Shown here piece after piece: positions 1 to 9,245 of a stretch of DNA of 64,000 nt. The DNA is from Fontibacillus phaseoli (GTDB lineage: Bacteria; Bacillota; Bacilli; Paenibacillales; Paenibacillaceae): positions 489,849-553,848 of the forward strand of contig NZ_QPJW01000003.1 of assembly GCF_003337355.1 (NCBI RefSeq), in the 5' to 3' direction. A program made the position numbers and the translations under genes. Below the pieces are notes generated by a model. It made no database searches and had not been told where the DNA came from. It was given only the letters and a program-made list of their open reading frames with translations. Each line of letters opens with the position of its first letter. Positions within the stretch are counted from its first letter, which is position 1.

Positions 1-45
1 GATTTTAACATCCCTTTATCCAGGGTAGCCCATCCAACCCCGTAC

Positions 46-792
46 TCATGGGTAAAACGGAAGGCTTACCGCTCCTCTCCCAACCTTTTTGGAGCCCAAA
101 GCGAATATAGCGGAGATTCCAGTTCCGCTATATTCGCTTTGTATCTTACCATCGGGTTCAACCGTGACCCGACTCAGGCAGTTATCGGTTACCGCGATAA
201 GTTGAACCCATGGGCCTTGCGAAACGGAAACAACCGAAAAAAGATCGCAATCCAGGTGGACGGTGTTTTGCTGCCCGATATTTCCGCCGAGATCCATCTT
301 CCGGATTAAAAGATTCCCGTCTCCGTAAGAGAAAGCATACATCTCATCTTGATTCTCATCGATAAATATGTGCTCGCACTGCGGCAGCGGGATCTTCGCG
401 GTTACCCGCTTCTTAAAATCACCGTTTGCAAATTCCAGGATCTCCAGCTTATCTTCTTTTTTCGGATTAAAAATATCCCCGTTGTGAAACACAGAGCAGT
501 TCCCCACGTTTCCGACGTATTCACCGACCACGCTCCGAATCGGCTTGAGCTTGTCGAGACCGCTCCGGTCCGGTACGGGGAGAACGCTGTCCGGGCTCAA
601 GAATAGACTGGGAAGCACTCCTTTCGTTTCCGCCAACGCGTGCCTAATTTTTCCGTCCATATCAATTTCGATATAAGCGACTTCATAGTTTTGATCGGAA
701 TCATAGACGTATACCGCATGAACCGTGCTGCCATGGAGCGTTGACATTACGCCATGACTGTTAAGCCCGTAAGGATTGCTGATTTTGAGCAT
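46..792 (-). CDS. Hypothetical protein with a palindrome in its 3' end
   Basis: 248 residues, no recognised family. The composition is mixed beta-like (many short V/I/Y-rich strands alternating with G, D and N), which could fit a propeller or sandwich fold, but no repeat motif is clear. No signal peptide or membrane segment is seen. No convincing ribosome binding site precedes the ATG at 792, so the start is uncertain. The last ~35 codons run through an 18-bp-stem hairpin (97-141), so the native C-terminus may lie upstream and the present tail may come from an inserted palindrome. Nothing in the neighbourhood gives a function. Confidence 0.5.
   Translation of the reverse strand: MLKISNPYGLNSHGVMSTLHGSTVHAVYVYDSDQNYEVAYIEIDMDGKIRHALAETKGVLPSLFLSPDSVLPVPDRSGLDKLKPIRSVVGEYVGNVGNCSVFHNGDIFNPKKEDKLEILEFANGDFKKRVTAKIPLPQCEHIFIDENQDEMYAFSYGDGNLLIRKMDLGGNIGQQNTVHLDCDLFSVVSVSQGPWVQLIAVTDNCLSRVTVEPDGKIQSEYSGTGISAIFALGSKKVGRGAVSLPFYP
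97..141. repeat. Long perfect inverted repeat inside a coding frame
   Basis: Arms 97-114 and 124-141 are exact reverse complements (18 bp, core AAAGCGAATATAGCGGA) around a 9-nt loop. No T-run follows on either strand, so it is not a standard intrinsic terminator, although it sits near the end of the preceding gene. It could be a palindromic intergenic element that extended the reading frame. Confidence 0.7.
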
Positions 793-915
793 GCGGCTAT
801 GCGCCGAATGTTCCTGCGGGACATATCAATCTTTAACAAGTGAAGCACCTCTTTTAGATGAGTCATCTCGTATCCCCCCTGCATTATCATTTCAACAAGT
901 CATGCCTGATATAGT

Positions 916-1479
916 TCAAGCAAGATAATCCCGCTGCAATATCCCGTAGATTTCCAAATCGACGATGCCCTTTCCCGTCCACACTTTCGCCTGTCTCAAA
1001 GTTCCTTCCTTAAGGAAACCGTTCTTGAGCAGCACCTTCTTCGAAACTTCATTTGCCGGCATGACTTCGGCCTGAATCCGGTTAACCCCCGCTTCCTTGA
1101 ATAGAAACTCAACCAAGAGTGCAACAGCTTCACTAGCGATCCCCCGGCCCCAGTGACCTTCCGCCAAAAAATAACCGATCGTCGCCATATTCACCTTCTG
1201 ATCGAAGTCGCAAGCTTCGAGAATGCCGACCATCTCTTCTCCGGCAAAAATCCCCCATTTGACTCTCGTTTTTTTCAAATAATCCCGTTGAAAGTGTCCG
1301 ATCATGTTTCTTACGGTCTCTTTGTTGTGCTTCGGCAGAATCCCGCAAAAGTCGAATACCCGGTCATTACTATAGATGGCGAATACTTCTTCCAAGTGCT
1401 GTTCTTCAATTTTTTGAATCCGAATCCGCTCCGACTGCAACACAGGTAACTGTTCTTTAAAAATAGCATCCATAATCAT
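916..1479 (-). CDS. GNAT-family N-acetyltransferase (RimJ/RimL-like)
   Basis: 187 residues, full length for RimJ/RimL-type GNAT enzymes, which move acetyl from acetyl-CoA to an amino group on a protein N-terminus or small molecule. The acetyl-CoA binding segment HWGRGIASEAV lies at about residues 109-119. It is followed by the typical AEVMPANEVSKKVLLKNGF stretch, where family members have the N-x-x-S-x-x-V-x-x-K-x-G-F motif. The acceptor cannot be deduced. No strong ribosome binding site is visible, and ATG at 1473 is an alternative start. A broken relative with the same motifs lies at 49245-49494. Monocistronic by context. Confidence 0.85.
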   Translation of the reverse strand: MIMDAIFKEQLPVLQSERIRIQKIEEQHLEEVFAIYSNDRVFDFCGILPKHNKETVRNMIGHFQRDYLKKTRVKWGIFAGEEMVGILEACDFDQKVNMATIGYFLAEGHWGRGIASEAVALLVEFLFKEAGVNRIQAEVMPANEVSKKVLLKNGFLKEGTLRQAKVWTGKGIVDLEIYGILQRDYLA

Positions 1480-1661
1480 AGGGAATTTCTCACCGCATCC
1501 TTCTTTGGAAATTTAAATTTTCAGCCCCTGCTTCCCGCTCCCACTGCTTGACCTTCCCGTAAACAGCCATCTTTCCCCCTCTTTTCTACGATTGATTTTG
1601 CGCACAATGTTAAATATAGGATATCAGAACACAATCATGATCTTCTCCCACTTTTCTCATA

Positions 1662-1697
1662 GGATTGAAGTGAACCGGCGGATTGGAGTGAACCGGC
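1662..1697. repeat. Two-copy tandem 18-bp repeat
   Basis: GGATTGAAGTGAACCGGC (1662-1679) is followed directly by a copy with one change (1680-1697). It lies in the 313-bp space (1480-1792) between the acetyltransferase and the alarmone synthetase, upstream of a TATAAT box near 1736. It may be a regulator-binding repeat or a replication-slippage product. Nothing else is seen in this intergenic stretch. Confidence 0.7.
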
Positions 1698-1792
1698 AAA
1701 ACATGACCGAAGTTGGAAAGCGGGCTTTAATATAAGCTATAATTAGGAGGACCGACAGCTTTTAATACTTTTTTGCAAGAAGGACGGTAAAC

Positions 1793-2539
1793 ATGACAGA
1801 CAATCCCATTGAACAGATGAAGGTTATTCAAAAAAATTTGACGCGCTTCATGATGATGTATAAATTCGCTTTGCATGAAGTGGAAACGAAAATCGAAATT
1901 TTGCAGGAAGAATTTCAACTGCTGCACGATTACAATCCGATCGAACACACGAAATCGAGATTAAAGTCTCCGGAGAGCATCATGAAGAAGCTGTACCGCA
2001 AAGGCGGGGCGAGTTCCCTCTCCGACATTAAAAACAACATCAGAGATATTGCGGGCATTCGGATTACGTGCTCTTTCATCTCGGACATATACCGGATCAG
2101 TCAAATGCTGCAAAGCCAAAAAGATTTAAACATCGTATCCGTGAAAGACTATATTAAAAATCCGAAGCCGAACGGCTACAAGAGTCTTCACCTGTTGGTC
2201 GAAGTTCCCGTATTCATGTCCGACCGCGAGGAATTGATATGCGTCGAAATCCAAATCCGCACGATTGCCATGGATTTCTGGGCCAGCCTGGAGCATAAGA
2301 TTTTTTATAAATACAATGAGGCGGTACCCGATCGTTTACTCAAAGACTTGAAAATTGCGGCCGACACCGCCTATGAACTGGATTTGAAAATGGAGCAGCT
2401 CCAGCAAGAGATGGAAGAAATCAAGCTGGCTCATCAAACGGAGTCCAGTCTGGATCTCCAATTGTTGATTAGCAACGAAAAATTCAAAATTCCGGATAAC
2501 CTGCTGAAATTAGTATCGGAGGGACTGGGACAGATCTAA
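1793..2539 (+). CDS. relP: Small alarmone synthetase (GTP pyrophosphokinase)
   Basis: 248 residues. Transfers pyrophosphate from ATP to GTP or GDP to make (p)ppGpp. Synthetase motifs are clear: HTKSRLKSPESIMKKL (residues 52-67), DIAGIRI (85-91), KPNGYKSLHLLVE (125-137) and EIQIRTIAMDFWASLEHK (152-169). There is no hydrolase HD domain and no C-terminal TGS/ACT, so this is a stand-alone synthetase. The NPIEHTKSR segment and FWASLEHKI match the YwaC/RelP branch better than YjbM/RelQ. It is longer than the usual ~210 residues because of a charged C-terminal tail. AAGGACGG sits 7-8 nt before the ATG. Small synthetases of this branch are usually induced by cell-envelope stress. Confidence 0.88.
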   Translation: MTDNPIEQMKVIQKNLTRFMMMYKFALHEVETKIEILQEEFQLLHDYNPIEHTKSRLKSPESIMKKLYRKGGASSLSDIKNNIRDIAGIRITCSFISDIYRISQMLQSQKDLNIVSVKDYIKNPKPNGYKSLHLLVEVPVFMSDREELICVEIQIRTIAMDFWASLEHKIFYKYNEAVPDRLLKDLKIAADTAYELDLKMEQLQQEMEEIKLAHQTESSLDLQLLISNEKFKIPDNLLKLVSEGLGQI

Positions 2540-2749
2540 GAATAATGGTTTTATAACATTTTTGTCCGCCTCGAGAACACAAGCATACTTAATTTATGCC
2601 GCTTGAATCAGATGTCCATGACAGAAACACTGGATTGGTCCTGCACAACAACAAAGACCCAACCTGGGAAATGAGGCTCTACGCTTCCATTTCACCGAGG
2701 TTGGACTTCTTTTGCTTTTTTACTTCTACACTTACACATCCGTACTACT

Positions 2750-3928
2750 TCATTTCCCGCAGCATTTCTTGTACTTTAGTCCGCTGCCGCACGGACATGG
2801 ATCATTGCGGCCGATCTTCTCCGCTTTAACCGGGGAATTGCCGCCTGCCAGGGCCAGGGCAGGCCGGGCACCTTGAAGGTTCATTGCGTTACCCAGTTCT
2901 TTCGGAGTATGACCGCAATTGGACCATAGCCTAGTGTTGTTTTGTACATCGACGACCAAGCCTATCACTTGCTGGGCCTGCTTGGGATTGTCGAAGACAA
3001 GATCCCGTCTTTCGAATTCGTAGATCAGCTCCTGCAGCGGCTGCCCCATGGAACAAGCAAGTTGAATGTCATCGATCAGATATTGGACCATTTCCTCTTC
3101 CTGGTGCATTTGGTTCACGACATAGCTTGCCAAGGCTTCAAGCTGCGGCGTCATTTCAAAATATCCGTCATCCGCATATTTGAGCAGTTCGATCTTGTCC
3201 GGGACATAATACGGCTTCCCTTGAATGCTCTGCAGCAAGGACTGCAATTCGTCTTCCCCGCCGTGATCCACAAGGCCGGCATCCATCAGGCAGTCCTCAT
3301 CCTCATTCAGAACAAACTTCTGCTCCCTTTGCAAAAAATGCTCCAGGTAATCATCCAGTTCCCCTGCGGCGAGTGGCTGAGATGCGTTTTGACCGTTAAA
3401 GATCTCCTCAAGCTTGTCCGTTGCGTAAACGCCATACAAATTCGTCAATGCCAGTATATATTCATATACCAGCGCCCGTCTGCTGCGGTTCTTTTCAAAA
3501 ACCGGCGCATTCAGTTGCGCATAAGTCTTCTTCACTTCATCCGGCATGACCAGATACAGTTTCCCTTGATAAAAGAAGGTGAATACAAGCCCGTGATCGA
3601 GCAAAAACCGGTAATAGCCATATGGATAGTAGTTGTCCTGCACAAAAGGATTGGCGTAAAGCGATTCAAATACTGTCCATTCCTCAGTATCCAGCATAAA
3701 CAAGGCCGATTCCAGACGGCCGGGATCTGTAATTTGCTCAAGTACAGCCTTCGTCAGCTCATCCTGCTTCATTTTCGATCTTCCGGAGATGTCGTGCGCT
3801 TTGGCAAGCGAAGAAGTCCGTGTCTTCGTAAGTTCTCCCAGAATCCCGCGCAGGGACGTGTTCATCTCCCCCACGATCGCGTACTGAATATTGGTTTGTT
3901 CCATCATTTCATTAAATTCGATTTCCAT
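2750..3928 (-). CDS. SEC-C motif protein
   Basis: 392 residues from ATG 3928, which has AAAGGAG at good spacing. An upstream in-frame extension to 4021 would overlap the neighbouring GTPase gene and has no such site. The C-terminus carries a complete SEC-C zinc motif ([18 protein letters not shown]), as found at the tail of SecA and many accessory proteins. The remaining ~370 residues are acidic, mainly helical and not recognised. Cytoplasmic, no signal peptide. It lies just downstream of the Tet-type GTPase on the same strand (26 nt gap) and may be cotranscribed with it. Function unknown. Confidence 0.82.
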   Translation of the reverse strand: MEIEFNEMMEQTNIQYAIVGEMNTSLRGILGELTKTRTSSLAKAHDISGRSKMKQDELTKAVLEQITDPGRLESALFMLDTEEWTVFESLYANPFVQDNYYPYGYYRFLLDHGLVFTFFYQGKLYLVMPDEVKKTYAQLNAPVFEKNRSRRALVYEYILALTNLYGVYATDKLEEIFNGQNASQPLAAGELDDYLEHFLQREQKFVLNEDEDCLMDAGLVDHGGEDELQSLLQSIQGKPYYVPDKIELLKYADDGYFEMTPQLEALASYVVNQMHQEEEMVQYLIDDIQLACSMGQPLQELIYEFERRDLVFDNPKQAQQVIGLVVDVQNNTRLWSNCGHTPKELGNAMNLQGARPALALAGGNSPVKAEKIGRNDPCPCGSGLKYKKCCGK

Positions 3929-3954
3929 AGAAACTCCTTTATAATAATTATTTA

Positions 3955-5910
3955 TTACAAGGCGTGCATTTTGCTTTCCGCTTCTTCCCACGATACGGAA
4001 TACCCCTGACCCTTGGCGCAAAAGATGGACGAGGACGTGTACTCCGGATCAGCTTCCTTATTATAGCCTATCCGCTCAAGGATCTCCTGCTCGTTGTGAC
4101 ATTGATCGTAACCCGTAAACGTCAGACTTAGGACGCCTTTACCTTGGGTAAACGAAGCCAGTTGGCTGCCGTAATCCATAAATGTTGCTACGGGCACGCT
4201 TCCCGTCAGAACCGTCTTGTCGCCTTCACTCCGCGGCGCATCAAACTTGCCGTGAGCCTTGCCGATATCCGACATAACTCGGCCTATCTGGTCCGGTTCC
4301 ACTTTGATTTTAAACTGGTAGAGCGGTTCAAGGAGAATGTTTGACGCCTTTTCCAGCCCCTGCCGTAGAGCCCTGTACGTCGCTTCCCTGAAATCCCCGC
4401 CCGTCGTGTGTTTATTATGAGCCCTGCCGGTCAACAACGTTATGATGACGTCGGTTAGCGGTGAACCGGTCAGCAGGCCATGATGTTCCCGCTCAAACAG
4501 ATGGTGGCGAATCAAATTCTGATTCCCGACCGACAAATCATCGGCATGACAGGCATTTTGAAAGGTAAGACCACTGTTTCGCTCCCCCGGCTGCAACTGA
4601 AGATGCACCTCGGCATAATGCCCGAGCGGTTCGAAATGGCCATAACCGACCACTTCTGCGCTTATCGTTTCCTTGTATAAGATTTCCGGCCGGTCAAAAG
4701 TTACCTTCAGCTTAAACCGCTCCAAGACGAGCTGTTCCAATACTTCGAGCTGGATCTTCCCCATGACGTGAAGGTGAATCTCCTGCAATCTTTCCTCCCA
4801 GACCACATTCAGGGTAGGGTCTTCCGCATCCAGCATTTTAAAATACGGAAGGGCTTCCTTGACGGAGATGCCCGGTTCAAAAATCACCTTGGACTTTAAC
4901 GTGGGGACCGTTTCGAACACTGCCCTTTCTTGTAAAGTCCCTGCTCCATCGCCGACGGCGGTCTGGGATAACCCGGTTACCGCGAAAAGCTCGCTCGCCT
5001 CCACCCGGTCCACCGCTTTATATTCGCGTCCGTTATACCTGCGGATTTGGGTTATTTTTTCGGTAACAGAATGGGCCTTATCACCGTAATTAATACTGTC
5101 CCTTACATTTAACGTTCCGCTTAAAGCCTTGATGAAAGTGATCCGGGTTCCCTGATCATCATGACGGATACGATAGACGCGACCCGCAAAGGGCCCTTCG
5201 CTTGAATAGTTCGTAACCGTAAGCAGATGGAGCTTTCGCAGGAAATCTTCGATCCCGGTCCCCTGAAGGGCAGACCCGTAGGCGAAAGGGTAAGCCCCTT
5301 GATTTTGAATCAGCCGGCGCATCGCCTGGAGCCACTTATCTTCGTTATAGGCATGCTCCATATAGTAGTCTAGCAGAGCTTCATCGCGTTCCGCGACAAA
5401 ATCAATCAGTTCCCCGCTCATCCGGCCGTCCTCGACAAAGGAGTCCGTCATGTCGCAAAGATCTCCCGAGAAATTCAGCTTTAGTTCCTGCACGACCCGG
5501 GGCACGTCGGCTCCAGTCCGGTCCATTTTATTTATAAAGAAGAAACAGGGAATCCGATGTTTTCTCAAAAGCCCCCATACGGCCTCCGTCTGGCCTTCGA
5601 TCCCCTCCACGGCGCTAGCGATAATAATGGCGACATCCATCGCCTGAATCGCCCGTTCCATCTCTGGGGAGAAATCCATATGTCCCGGCGTATCGATCAA
5701 AAAATAACTGGAGTCCTCGTAGGTAAACGCTCCTTGATCGGCGAATACGGTAATTCCCCGCTGCCGTTCGATTTGATGGCTGTCCAAAAAGGCATCCTGA
5801 TGATCGACCCGCCCCCGCTGTTTAATGCTTTTGGTATAATAAAGCAGTTGTTCCGAGAAGGTCGTTTTCCCGGCATCCACATGCGCCAAAATCCCGATCG
5901 TTTTATTCAT
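3955..5910 (-). CDS. Tet-type ribosomal protection GTPase (EF-G-like)
   Basis: 651 residues, the usual length for Tet(M)/Tet(O)/TetB(P)-type proteins, which bind the ribosome and release tetracycline with GTP hydrolysis. GTPase motifs: AHVDAGKT (9-16), RGIT (51-54), DTPGH (73-77) and NKMD (127-130). The EF-G-like domains follow to the C-terminus. ATG 5910 is chosen because GGAGG lies upstream and the protein then begins [17 protein letters not shown], as in the family. The longer frame to 5964 has no support. Sequence alone cannot tell a true resistance determinant from a chromosomal homologue with another ribosomal role. It starts 39 nt after the diguanylate cyclase gene, possibly one transcript. 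Confidence 0.85.
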   Translation of the reverse strand: MNKTIGILAHVDAGKTTFSEQLLYYTKSIKQRGRVDHQDAFLDSHQIERQRGITVFADQGAFTYEDSSYFLIDTPGHMDFSPEMERAIQAMDVAIIIASAVEGIEGQTEAVWGLLRKHRIPCFFFINKMDRTGADVPRVVQELKLNFSGDLCDMTDSFVEDGRMSGELIDFVAERDEALLDYYMEHAYNEDKWLQAMRRLIQNQGAYPFAYGSALQGTGIEDFLRKLHLLTVTNYSSEGPFAGRVYRIRHDDQGTRITFIKALSGTLNVRDSINYGDKAHSVTEKITQIRRYNGREYKAVDRVEASELFAVTGLSQTAVGDGAGTLQERAVFETVPTLKSKVIFEPGISVKEALPYFKMLDAEDPTLNVVWEERLQEIHLHVMGKIQLEVLEQLVLERFKLKVTFDRPEILYKETISAEVVGYGHFEPLGHYAEVHLQLQPGERNSGLTFQNACHADDLSVGNQNLIRHHLFEREHHGLLTGSPLTDVIITLLTGRAHNKHTTGGDFREATYRALRQGLEKASNILLEPLYQFKIKVEPDQIGRVMSDIGKAHGKFDAPRSEGDKTVLTGSVPVATFMDYGSQLASFTQGKGVLSLTFTGYDQCHNEQEILERIGYNKEADPEYTSSSIFCAKGQGYSVSWEEAESKMHAL

Positions 5911-5948
5911 TTCTATCCTCCGGTTTATGCCCATGTTAAATCCTTCAT

Positions 5949-7202
5949 TTATTTGCTGACACAATTTCTGCCTTTTTTCTTGGCGCGGTATAGCGCCGTA
6001 TCCGCCGATTTCATCACAGTGTCCGGCGTTTTGTTTTTTTCGCTTTTTTGGGAAACGCCGATGCTGATCGTTATGTAAATTTGTTTTTGCTTGGCAGACC
6101 TGGAATTACTTCGTGATTTGCGTTTCGACTTATTTTTTTGCCTGCCGGTCCTTCGCAGCGTAAAAGCCCGTTTGGATACCTTTTCTCTTAACTCTTCCAG
6201 ATGGGGAACGACCTCATTGATACTTTTTCCGGGAAAAAGAATCGTGAACTCCTCTCCGCCATAACGGTAGGCCTTCCCTCCACCCGTAACATCCTTGATC
6301 GTGGACGCTACCAGTTTTAAAACCTCGTCGCCCGTATCGTGCCCGTAGGTATCGTTGAATTTCTTGAAATGATCGATATCCAGCATCGCCATGGCATAGT
6401 TGATGCCCAATTTCATCATATCCTGCTTCAGCGCCCGCCGTGAAGGCAAACCGGTCAATTCATCCGAGAACGCCATCGAATACGAATCCTGAATGATCGA
6501 AGTGATCATGATCATCCCGGAGGCCGCAAAAGAGATAGAATACTGGAACGGGTCTCTCTGATCGTGAAGTACAAAAAACACCGCGCAAAGTACCCCTATG
6601 AATGAAATATCCTGAGAGGATCTATTTCTTATCTGCTTCAGAACAAGAATGGCTAATGCCGCAAAAAAGAACACTAGCGCCGATTGCGGGACGGGCGTAA
6701 AGGAATGAAGGCCAGGCAGAAAATCCCTGCGAACCAGGGCCAGGAGATTTGCTTGTTCCGGGTTCATCAACCAGAATGCAGCCAACACCTGGGCGAGAAT
6801 GATCCCGATGCGAATCCCTCCCCACAAGCTCAATATCCCCCGTTCTTTGAAAAAGGAAAACAACCCGATATTGAAAGGAATCATCAGACAGATTACGGAA
6901 TAAATATCAACCGGATTCATTGGAGCGGTTTTCCCTGGTATCACGGGCAAAGAGGTAACGGCAGCCAAACAAAGTCCGAGTACGACCAGAATAAAAAACT
7001 CCCGGCTCCGGTTGAATTTCCAGGAGATCACCGTCCCGATCAGCAGTAAGACATATGGAGCCAGCTTCACCATGTCCAATTGCGGCTGCGACATGTCACC
7101 GGTTTTTTGGTAAAAAATATAGGAAAGCGCGATTAGAAGGAATGGAAGTACAAGCTTCAAGATAGTCTTTGCTGTGGTCTTCAAATATATGTTCCCCTCC
7201 AT
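5949..7202 (-). CDS. Membrane-bound diguanylate cyclase (GGDEF)
   Basis: 417 residues. The N-terminal ~235 residues form about eight hydrophobic membrane spans (for example 14-31, 47-60, 70-88) and act as a sensor of unknown ligand. The C-terminal GGDEF domain starts near DELTGLPSRR and has an intact GGEEF active site at 315-319, so it should make cyclic di-GMP from two GTP. No RxxD inhibitory I-site precedes GGEEF, suggesting no product feedback. A very basic insertion of ~25 residues (about 351-374, rich in K, R, S and N) interrupts the domain before the ITISIGV strand, which is unusual. Confidence 0.9.
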   Translation of the reverse strand: MEGNIYLKTTAKTILKLVLPFLLIALSYIFYQKTGDMSQPQLDMVKLAPYVLLLIGTVISWKFNRSREFFILVVLGLCLAAVTSLPVIPGKTAPMNPVDIYSVICLMIPFNIGLFSFFKERGILSLWGGIRIGIILAQVLAAFWLMNPEQANLLALVRRDFLPGLHSFTPVPQSALVFFFAALAILVLKQIRNRSSQDISFIGVLCAVFFVLHDQRDPFQYSISFAASGMIMITSIIQDSYSMAFSDELTGLPSRRALKQDMMKLGINYAMAMLDIDHFKKFNDTYGHDTGDEVLKLVASTIKDVTGGGKAYRYGGEEFTILFPGKSINEVVPHLEELREKVSKRAFTLRRTGRQKNKSKRKSRSNSRSAKQKQIYITISIGVSQKSEKNKTPDTVMKSADTALYRAKKKGRNCVSK

Positions 7203-7367
7203 GGGTGGGATTCTACTCTATGTATTTTAATTCGATCTATTCTATTATCGGTTGAGGCAAGGGGACAGCTTATAGTTGAATTTTTATCTATTATTTTCGA
7301 AATTTCACACAAATTCTTTCGATATTTATGACAAATTTCGATTTTCTGCGACACGTAGAATTAGGCA

Positions 7368-7395
7368 TTGATCTTACCTGCCCAAGTGGTATAAT
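7368..7395 (+). promoter_or_regulatory. Sigma-A-like promoter of the ABC exporter operon
   Basis: TTGATC (7368-7373) and TATAAT (7390-7395) are separated by 16 bp, about 75 bp before the first ABC gene. The rest of the 267-bp intergenic region is AT-rich without another clear feature. Confidence 0.6.
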
Positions 7396-7469
7396 CACGT
7401 TAGTTTGTTGATTGAAGCAATGCATTTTTTCAACAAGAATATGAGAACAAACAGAAATCAGGTGATTAA

Positions 7470-9245
7470 ATGTTTGAACTAAAGTGGCTTTGGAAGAACC
7501 TGGAGGGAGACCGTGCGCGGTATATCCTGGCGCTTTGCCTCTCAGTGGTGGGCTCCTCGCTCATGATCGTGAATCCTTACATCGGCCAGCGCATCGTCGA
7601 TACGTTTATAGCCAACGACAACGCGCTGCAGAATTTATCAGAAGAGCGTGGGCTGCTCATTATGCTCTGCCTGGGCATGATCGGCTTTTCCCTGCTGCGA
7701 ACCGGCCTGGCTTATTTAACGACGATGCAGTACGAGTGGTCCTCGCAGAATATGCTTTATCGGGTCCGCGTCTATCTGTACAACAAGATTCAAGAGCAAG
7801 ACATGAACTATTACGATCACAACCGCACCGGCGACCTTATGACCAAGATGACAGGCGATCTGGACATGGTGCGGCATTCCATGGCATGGATTATCAAGAC
7901 GATCATCGAATCGCTCACGATTTTCCTCGCTGCCGTGATTTACTTTTTTACAATCGACGTAGAGCTGACGCTTTGGCTACTTATTTTGTCCCCACCGATT
8001 TTTGTGGTGGCCTATATTTTTGCCAAACGCGTGCGTCCGATGTATATCGACCTGCGTGAACGGCTGTCCCAGCTCAACACCACCACCCAAGAAAACATTT
8101 CCGGCAATCGGGTGGTTAAAGCATTTGCCCGCGAAGAATATGAAGTCGAAAAGTTCAACGACAAGAATGTCAACTATTCCAAGGCGAATAAGACCGCAGC
8201 GCTCGTATGGCTCGATTATTTCCCTTATCTGGAAACTTTCGCGCAAGCTTTCAACGTGATTCTGCTGTTGGCAGGCGGCCTGTTCGTTATGAACGGCCGG
8301 ATCACTTTCGGTGAATTCGCGGCCTTCTCGTCGCTCATCTGGGCCATTTCCAACCCGATGCGCAACATCGGCATTATCATCAATGATATTCAACGCTTTT
8401 TTGCCAGCTTGACTAAGATTATTGAGGTATATTACGCGCGTCCGGGGATCGTCAACGAACACAATCTCGTGGACAAACGCCGTTATAACGGCCGTATCGA
8501 GTTTGATCACGTCAACTTCAAATACGGCAGCGTACAAGTACTGCATGATGTAAGCTTTACGATTGAACCGGGTGAAACCGTTGCCATCATGGGCTCCACA
8601 GGATCGGGCAAAACGACGCTAGTCAACCTGATCCCTCGCTTCTATGACGTAGCTGAGGGACGGGTGCTGGTCGACGGCACCGACGTGCGCAAGCTGGAGC
8701 TCGACGAGCTCCGCGGCAATATCGGCGTGGCCACCCAGGACGTCCTCCTGTTCTCCGACACGATTGACGGGAATGTCGCCTACGGCGATCCCGACCTGCC
8801 GGAGGAGGATACGATCGGTTACGCCCAGCTCGCGGCCGCGCACGATTTCATCACCAAGATGCCGGAAGGGTATGACACCATCGTAGGGGAACGAGGCGTC
8901 GGCTTGTCCGGCGGACAGAAGCAGCGTATCGCGCTCGCCCGCGCATTGGCGGTTCGTCATCCAATCCTGATTCTGGACGATACGACCTCCGCCGTCGACC
9001 TGGAAACCGAAGAGCATATCCAGAAGAGTTTACGGGAACTTGAGTACCCCTGCACGAAGATCATTATCGCCCAGCGCGTGTCCACCACGGCGGAGGCCGA
9101 CCGGATCCTCATCCTGGATGAAGGCCGCCTGATCGAAGAAGGCACCCACGCCGAGCTGCTGGCGAAACGGGGTTACTATTACGAAGTGTTTATGCTGCAG
9201 AACGAGGGTATTGGAAGGCAGGTGACAGAGCATGGCAAGAAATAA
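7470..9245 (+). CDS. ABC exporter half-transporter, degenerate-site subunit (YfiB-like)
   Basis: 591 residues: six-helix type-1 exporter membrane domain (about 1-320), then a nucleotide-binding domain. Walker A GSTGSGKTT is near residue 374, signature LSGGQKQR near 479 and Walker B ILILDD near 500. The residue after the Walker B aspartate is Asp instead of catalytic Glu, as in one subunit of heterodimeric exporters such as TM287/288 and BmrCD. Its stop overlaps the start of the second subunit by 14 nt, so the two should be translated together and form one pump. Substrates of this type are lipids, peptides or drugs; none can be assigned here. Confidence 0.9.
   Translation: MFELKWLWKNLEGDRARYILALCLSVVGSSLMIVNPYIGQRIVDTFIANDNALQNLSEERGLLIMLCLGMIGFSLLRTGLAYLTTMQYEWSSQNMLYRVRVYLYNKIQEQDMNYYDHNRTGDLMTKMTGDLDMVRHSMAWIIKTIIESLTIFLAAVIYFFTIDVELTLWLLILSPPIFVVAYIFAKRVRPMYIDLRERLSQLNTTTQENISGNRVVKAFAREEYEVEKFNDKNVNYSKANKTAALVWLDYFPYLETFAQAFNVILLLAGGLFVMNGRITFGEFAAFSSLIWAISNPMRNIGIIINDIQRFFASLTKIIEVYYARPGIVNEHNLVDKRRYNGRIEFDHVNFKYGSVQVLHDVSFTIEPGETVAIMGSTGSGKTTLVNLIPRFYDVAEGRVLVDGTDVRKLELDELRGNIGVATQDVLLFSDTIDGNVAYGDPDLPEEDTIGYAQLAAAHDFITKMPEGYDTIVGERGVGLSGGQKQRIALARALAVRHPILILDDTTSAVDLETEEHIQKSLRELEYPCTKIIIAQRVSTTAEADRILILDEGRLIEEGTHAELLAKRGYYYEVFMLQNEGIGRQVTEHGKK

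Noticed and set aside
2596..2829. 77-codon plus-strand frame after relP
   Set aside because: No ribosome binding site or family resemblance, and its end runs over the SEC-C gene on the other strand.
2942..4009. 355-codon plus-strand frame opposite the SEC-C gene
   Set aside because: The opposite strand has the SEC-C motif and a good ribosome binding site; this frame has neither.
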